Source of the DNA: Waddliaceae bacterium
GTDB taxonomy: Bacteria; Chlamydiota; Chlamydiia; Chlamydiales; SLOH01
DNA: 7,410 bases
Direction of reading: 5' to 3'
Assembly (NCBI GenBank): GCA_007132595.1
Contig: SLOH01000102.1
Location: 1-7,410 of the forward strand
The notes under the pieces: generated by a model
Told to the model about the DNA's origin: nothing
What the model saw: only the letters and a program-made list of their open reading frames with translations
The model's database searches: none
Program-made: the position numbers and the translations under genes
Part shown: positions 5,625-7,410 of the stretch, piece by piece
Layout: every line of letters begins with the position of its first letter
How positions within the stretch are numbered: the stretch's first letter is position 1

Positions 5625-6065
5625 CTAGCTCTTTTTTAAATGGCTAACCAAAAACCAGTGATTCTTCTCATAACTTCGCAAGATATTCGTCAACAGGTCG
5701 GCAGTCCCCGGGTCTCCTTCTTTATCGGCCTGATCAATATCTTCTTTTAAAAATTCAATCAGGGATTTGTAGTCATTCGAGAGTTGTTCAATCATCTCAT
5801 CAGCCCACGCGACAACTCCAGTATCTTTGAGTCTCTTGAGTTCATTGAGCTCTCGAATCGAGCCGGGGGATTTTTCTCCGAGCATTCGAATGCGTTCAGC
5901 TACAAGATCCAGGTGTTCGGCGAGTTCTTCATACAGGTCTTGAAAAAGGTTGTGAAGTTGAGAGAATCGCGCATCTTCCACGTTCCAGTGAAAGCCAAGT
6001 GTCTTGATATACAATTGATGGATATCAGCAAGCGTAATGGCAAGTTTTTTGGGTATTTGTTTCAT
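5625..6065 (-). CDS. dps: Dps-family ferritin-like protein
   Basis: 146 residues, near the short end of the Dps range, with no DNA-binding N-terminal tail. Family role: a dodecameric shell that oxidises and stores ferrous iron using hydrogen peroxide, protecting DNA in the cytoplasm. The signature is clear: FHWNVEDARFSQLHNLFQDLY followed by DLVAERIRMLG. Ferroxidase ligands expected at the dimer interface are His26, His38, Asp53 and Glu57. The position equal to Asp67 of E. coli Dps is Gln42, with Asp43 next to it. The ATG at 6065 is preceded by AAGGTGA (minus strand, 6076-6070) at good spacing. It is divergent from hflX across 55 bases and lies upstream of the SLC13 gene on the same strand, with no terminator visible in the 48-base gap. 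Confidence 0.93.
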   Translation of the reverse strand: MKQIPKKLAITLADIHQLYIKTLGFHWNVEDARFSQLHNLFQDLYEELAEHLDLVAERIRMLGEKSPGSIRELNELKRLKDTGVVAWADEMIEQLSNDYKSLIEFLKEDIDQADKEGDPGTADLLTNILRSYEKNHWFLVSHLKKS

Positions 6066-6120
6066 ACGCTCACCTTATAATTTTCAAGGTTTTTTCTTCA
6101 ATTGAATCGTAGAATTTTGT
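6066..6120. promoter_or_regulatory. Shared divergent promoter region of dps and hflX
   Basis: Only 55 bases separate the two start codons. A perfect 10-base palindrome, TTCAATTGAA, sits at 6097-6106. Leftward, TTGAAG (6101-6096) and TATAAG (6079-6074) with 16-base spacing could drive dps, but that -10 overlaps the dps ribosome binding site, which weakens the call. Rightward, TTCAAT (6097-6102) and TATGAT (6120-6125) with 17-base spacing could drive hflX. TTATAAT (6075-6081) equals one half of a PerR box, but the other half is not conserved. Confidence 0.35.
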
Positions 6121-7389
6121 ATGATCCCCCTTATGGAGCGCAAAAGTAAGGCCTTTTTAAGTGCCGGTTATAAGGACAATAAGCATGAATGCGAAGAGCA
6201 TCTTCATGAACTGTCTTTATTAGCAGATACTTATGGACTTGAAACTGTCGGCAAAATGCCGTGTCTATTAAGAAAAATCACAGCATCTACTTTTTTAACT
6301 AAAGGCAAGCTGGAAGAGGCGGTGGAGTCTGCACGAGAAGCCGGGGCAAATATTGCTATTTTTGATAATGAAATCTCTCCGAGCCAGCAAAGAAATCTAG
6401 AAAAAGCCTTTGGTATCACGGTAATGGACCGTACAGAGGTGATTTTAGGGGTTTTTGCCGACCATGCGCACAGCAAAGAGGCGCATCTGCAGGTTGAGCT
6501 TGCGCAGACAAAATACCAAGTCCCTAGGCTGAAAAGGCTCTGGACGCACTTGGGGCGTCAAGCGGGAACCGCGGGTGCCGGAGCGTATCTCAAAGGTGCC
6601 GGAGAGAAGCAGATTGAAATCGACAAGCGACTTTTGAGCAAGCGCATTACGCAACTGGAAAAAGAAATTAAAGAGATTAGAGAGCATCGACTGACGCAGC
6701 GAAAGCAGCGGATGCGCTCGGGAATTCCAACTTTTGCCCTAATCGGATATACTAATGTCGGAAAGTCAACGCTTTTAAATGCGCTGACAGATGCAGATGT
6801 CCTCGTAGAAGATAAACTTTTTGCCACTCTTGACACAACGACACGAAAGTTTGTCCTGCCGAACAACCAAGAGATTTTGTTTATTGACACGGTGGGGTTC
6901 ATACGCAAACTCCCGCACCTTCTGGTCGCTTCATTTATGAGTACCTTAGAAGAGGCGCTGCAGGCAGATATATTGCTGCATATCATCGATGCCTCAGATC
7001 CAGCTGCTTGCGAGCATGTTCAGGCGACTTTTGAGGTCTTAAAGGAGCTTGGCGCAGCTAACAAGCCGATGATATCAATTTTTAATAAAATCGACCAAAA
7101 TGAAGACCCGGGTCTTTTGAAGAGATTGCGCGTGCTTTGCTCGAATTCGGTGATGATCTCGGCTATTGAGAAGACCGGATTTGACGACCTGATTGACCGA
7201 TTGACAAAAGAGCTTGAAAAAAGGCGCAAGAACGTAACGCTGAAACTCCCGCAAAGTGACTATGCGATCGTAAGCGATGTTAATGAGCGTGGAAATGTGG
7301 TTGAGACCGAGTATGTGGATAACGATGTGATTGTCACAGCCGAACTCCCACACGAACTGGCTGAAAAATATAAAAAGTATCAAATTTGA
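6121..7389 (+). CDS. hflX: GTPase HflX
   Basis: 422 residues, usual HflX length. A ribosome-associated GTPase that in studied bacteria splits stalled 70S ribosomes under stress. The N-terminal domain shows TKGKLEEAV (60-68), FDNEISPSQ (81-89), DRTEVILGVFADHA (103-116) and ELAQTKYQVPRL (127-138). A glycine-rich linker with GAGEKQIEIDKR (159-170) and a charged helical segment (about 171-200) lead to the G domain: G1 GYTNVGKST (209-217), G2 TLDTTTR (236-242), G3 DTVGFI (256-261), G4 NKID (322-325) and G5 SA (347-348). A short C-terminal domain ends with KYKKYQI. The start may be ATG 6121 or ATG 6133; neither has a Shine-Dalgarno. The candidate -10 TATGAT (6120-6125) overlaps the first and would start transcription near 6132, favouring 6133 as a near-leaderless start. 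An in-frame TGA at 6103 bars any longer form. Confidence 0.95.
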   Translation: MIPLMERKSKAFLSAGYKDNKHECEEHLHELSLLADTYGLETVGKMPCLLRKITASTFLTKGKLEEAVESAREAGANIAIFDNEISPSQQRNLEKAFGITVMDRTEVILGVFADHAHSKEAHLQVELAQTKYQVPRLKRLWTHLGRQAGTAGAGAYLKGAGEKQIEIDKRLLSKRITQLEKEIKEIREHRLTQRKQRMRSGIPTFALIGYTNVGKSTLLNALTDADVLVEDKLFATLDTTTRKFVLPNNQEILFIDTVGFIRKLPHLLVASFMSTLEEALQADILLHIIDASDPAACEHVQATFEVLKELGAANKPMISIFNKIDQNEDPGLLKRLRVLCSNSVMISAIEKTGFDDLIDRLTKELEKRRKNVTLKLPQSDYAIVSDVNERGNVVETEYVDNDVIVTAELPHELAEKYKKYQI

Positions 7390-7410
7390 AAGCATCTTAT
7401 TCTATTCAAG

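Noticed and set aside
5784..6080. 98-residue plus-strand open frame opposite dps
   Set aside because: It is the complement of the well-supported dps gene and has no family features.
6073..6089. Full PerR/Fur box at dps
   Set aside because: Only the left half TTATAAT matches; the right half TTCAAGG does not complete the palindrome.
6558..6986. 142-residue minus-strand open frame opposite hflX
   Set aside because: It lies wholly within the conserved GTPase coding region, is Ser/Arg-rich as shadow frames often are, and shows no recognisable motif.
1..7410. tRNA/rRNA genes, CRISPR array, insertion sequence, toxin-antitoxin or defence system
   Set aside because: No cloverleaf-like sequence, regular spaced repeats, transposase or defence-type domains were seen in any spacer or frame.

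Overview
The window reads as a stretch of bacterial chromosome, most likely from an environmental member of the Chlamydiota (Parachlamydiales-type). The support is moderate and by eye. Dcd, HflX (with a GEKQIEIDKR linker instead of the usual GPGETQLETDRR) and the PhnP-like hydrolase all resemble chlamydial versions as I remember them, and a citrate synthase would fit environmental chlamydiae rather than Chlamydiaceae. I could not run a search, and Dcd alone would also fit intracellular gammaproteobacteria.

Layout, left to right. Bases 1-1062 (+) hold the C-terminal ~353 codons of a mitochondrial-type citrate synthase that begins outside the window. Bases 1063-1225 are a regulatory-looking spacer with two CTTGA...TCAAG inverted repeats. 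Bases 1226-1792 (+) encode dCTP deaminase (dcd). Only 4 bases separate it from the convergent gene at 1797-2708 (-), an FAD-dependent oxidoreductase resembling the oxidase half of the tRNA-modification enzyme MnmC. A 313-base divergent spacer (2709-3021) carries likely promoters in both directions, an imperfect hairpin and a doubtful 57-codon reading frame. Next come a PhnP-like metallo-beta-lactamase-fold hydrolase (3022-3801, +), a convergent SLC13-type transporter with two cytoplasmic TrkA-C domains (3804-5576, -), dps (5625-6065, -), a 55-base divergent spacer, and hflX (6121-7389, +).

The genes do not form one pathway. The common threads are central metabolism and uptake (citrate synthase, SLC13 permease), nucleotide supply (dcd), iron and oxidative protection (dps), and tRNA or ribosome upkeep (MnmC-like oxidoreductase, HflX). 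dps and the transporter point the same way with 48 bases between them and may be co-transcribed. Every other gene seems to have its own promoter, and both convergent pairs meet with only 2-4 bases between stop codons.

I see no mobile element, CRISPR array, RNA gene or recognisable novel multigene system. The points most worth a second look are the PhnP-like enzyme lacking any histidine at the third metallo-beta-lactamase metal motif, the stand-alone MnmC(o)-like protein, the paired inverted repeats upstream of dcd, and the hairpin plus an 11-base inverted match flanking the dcd/oxidoreductase pair.
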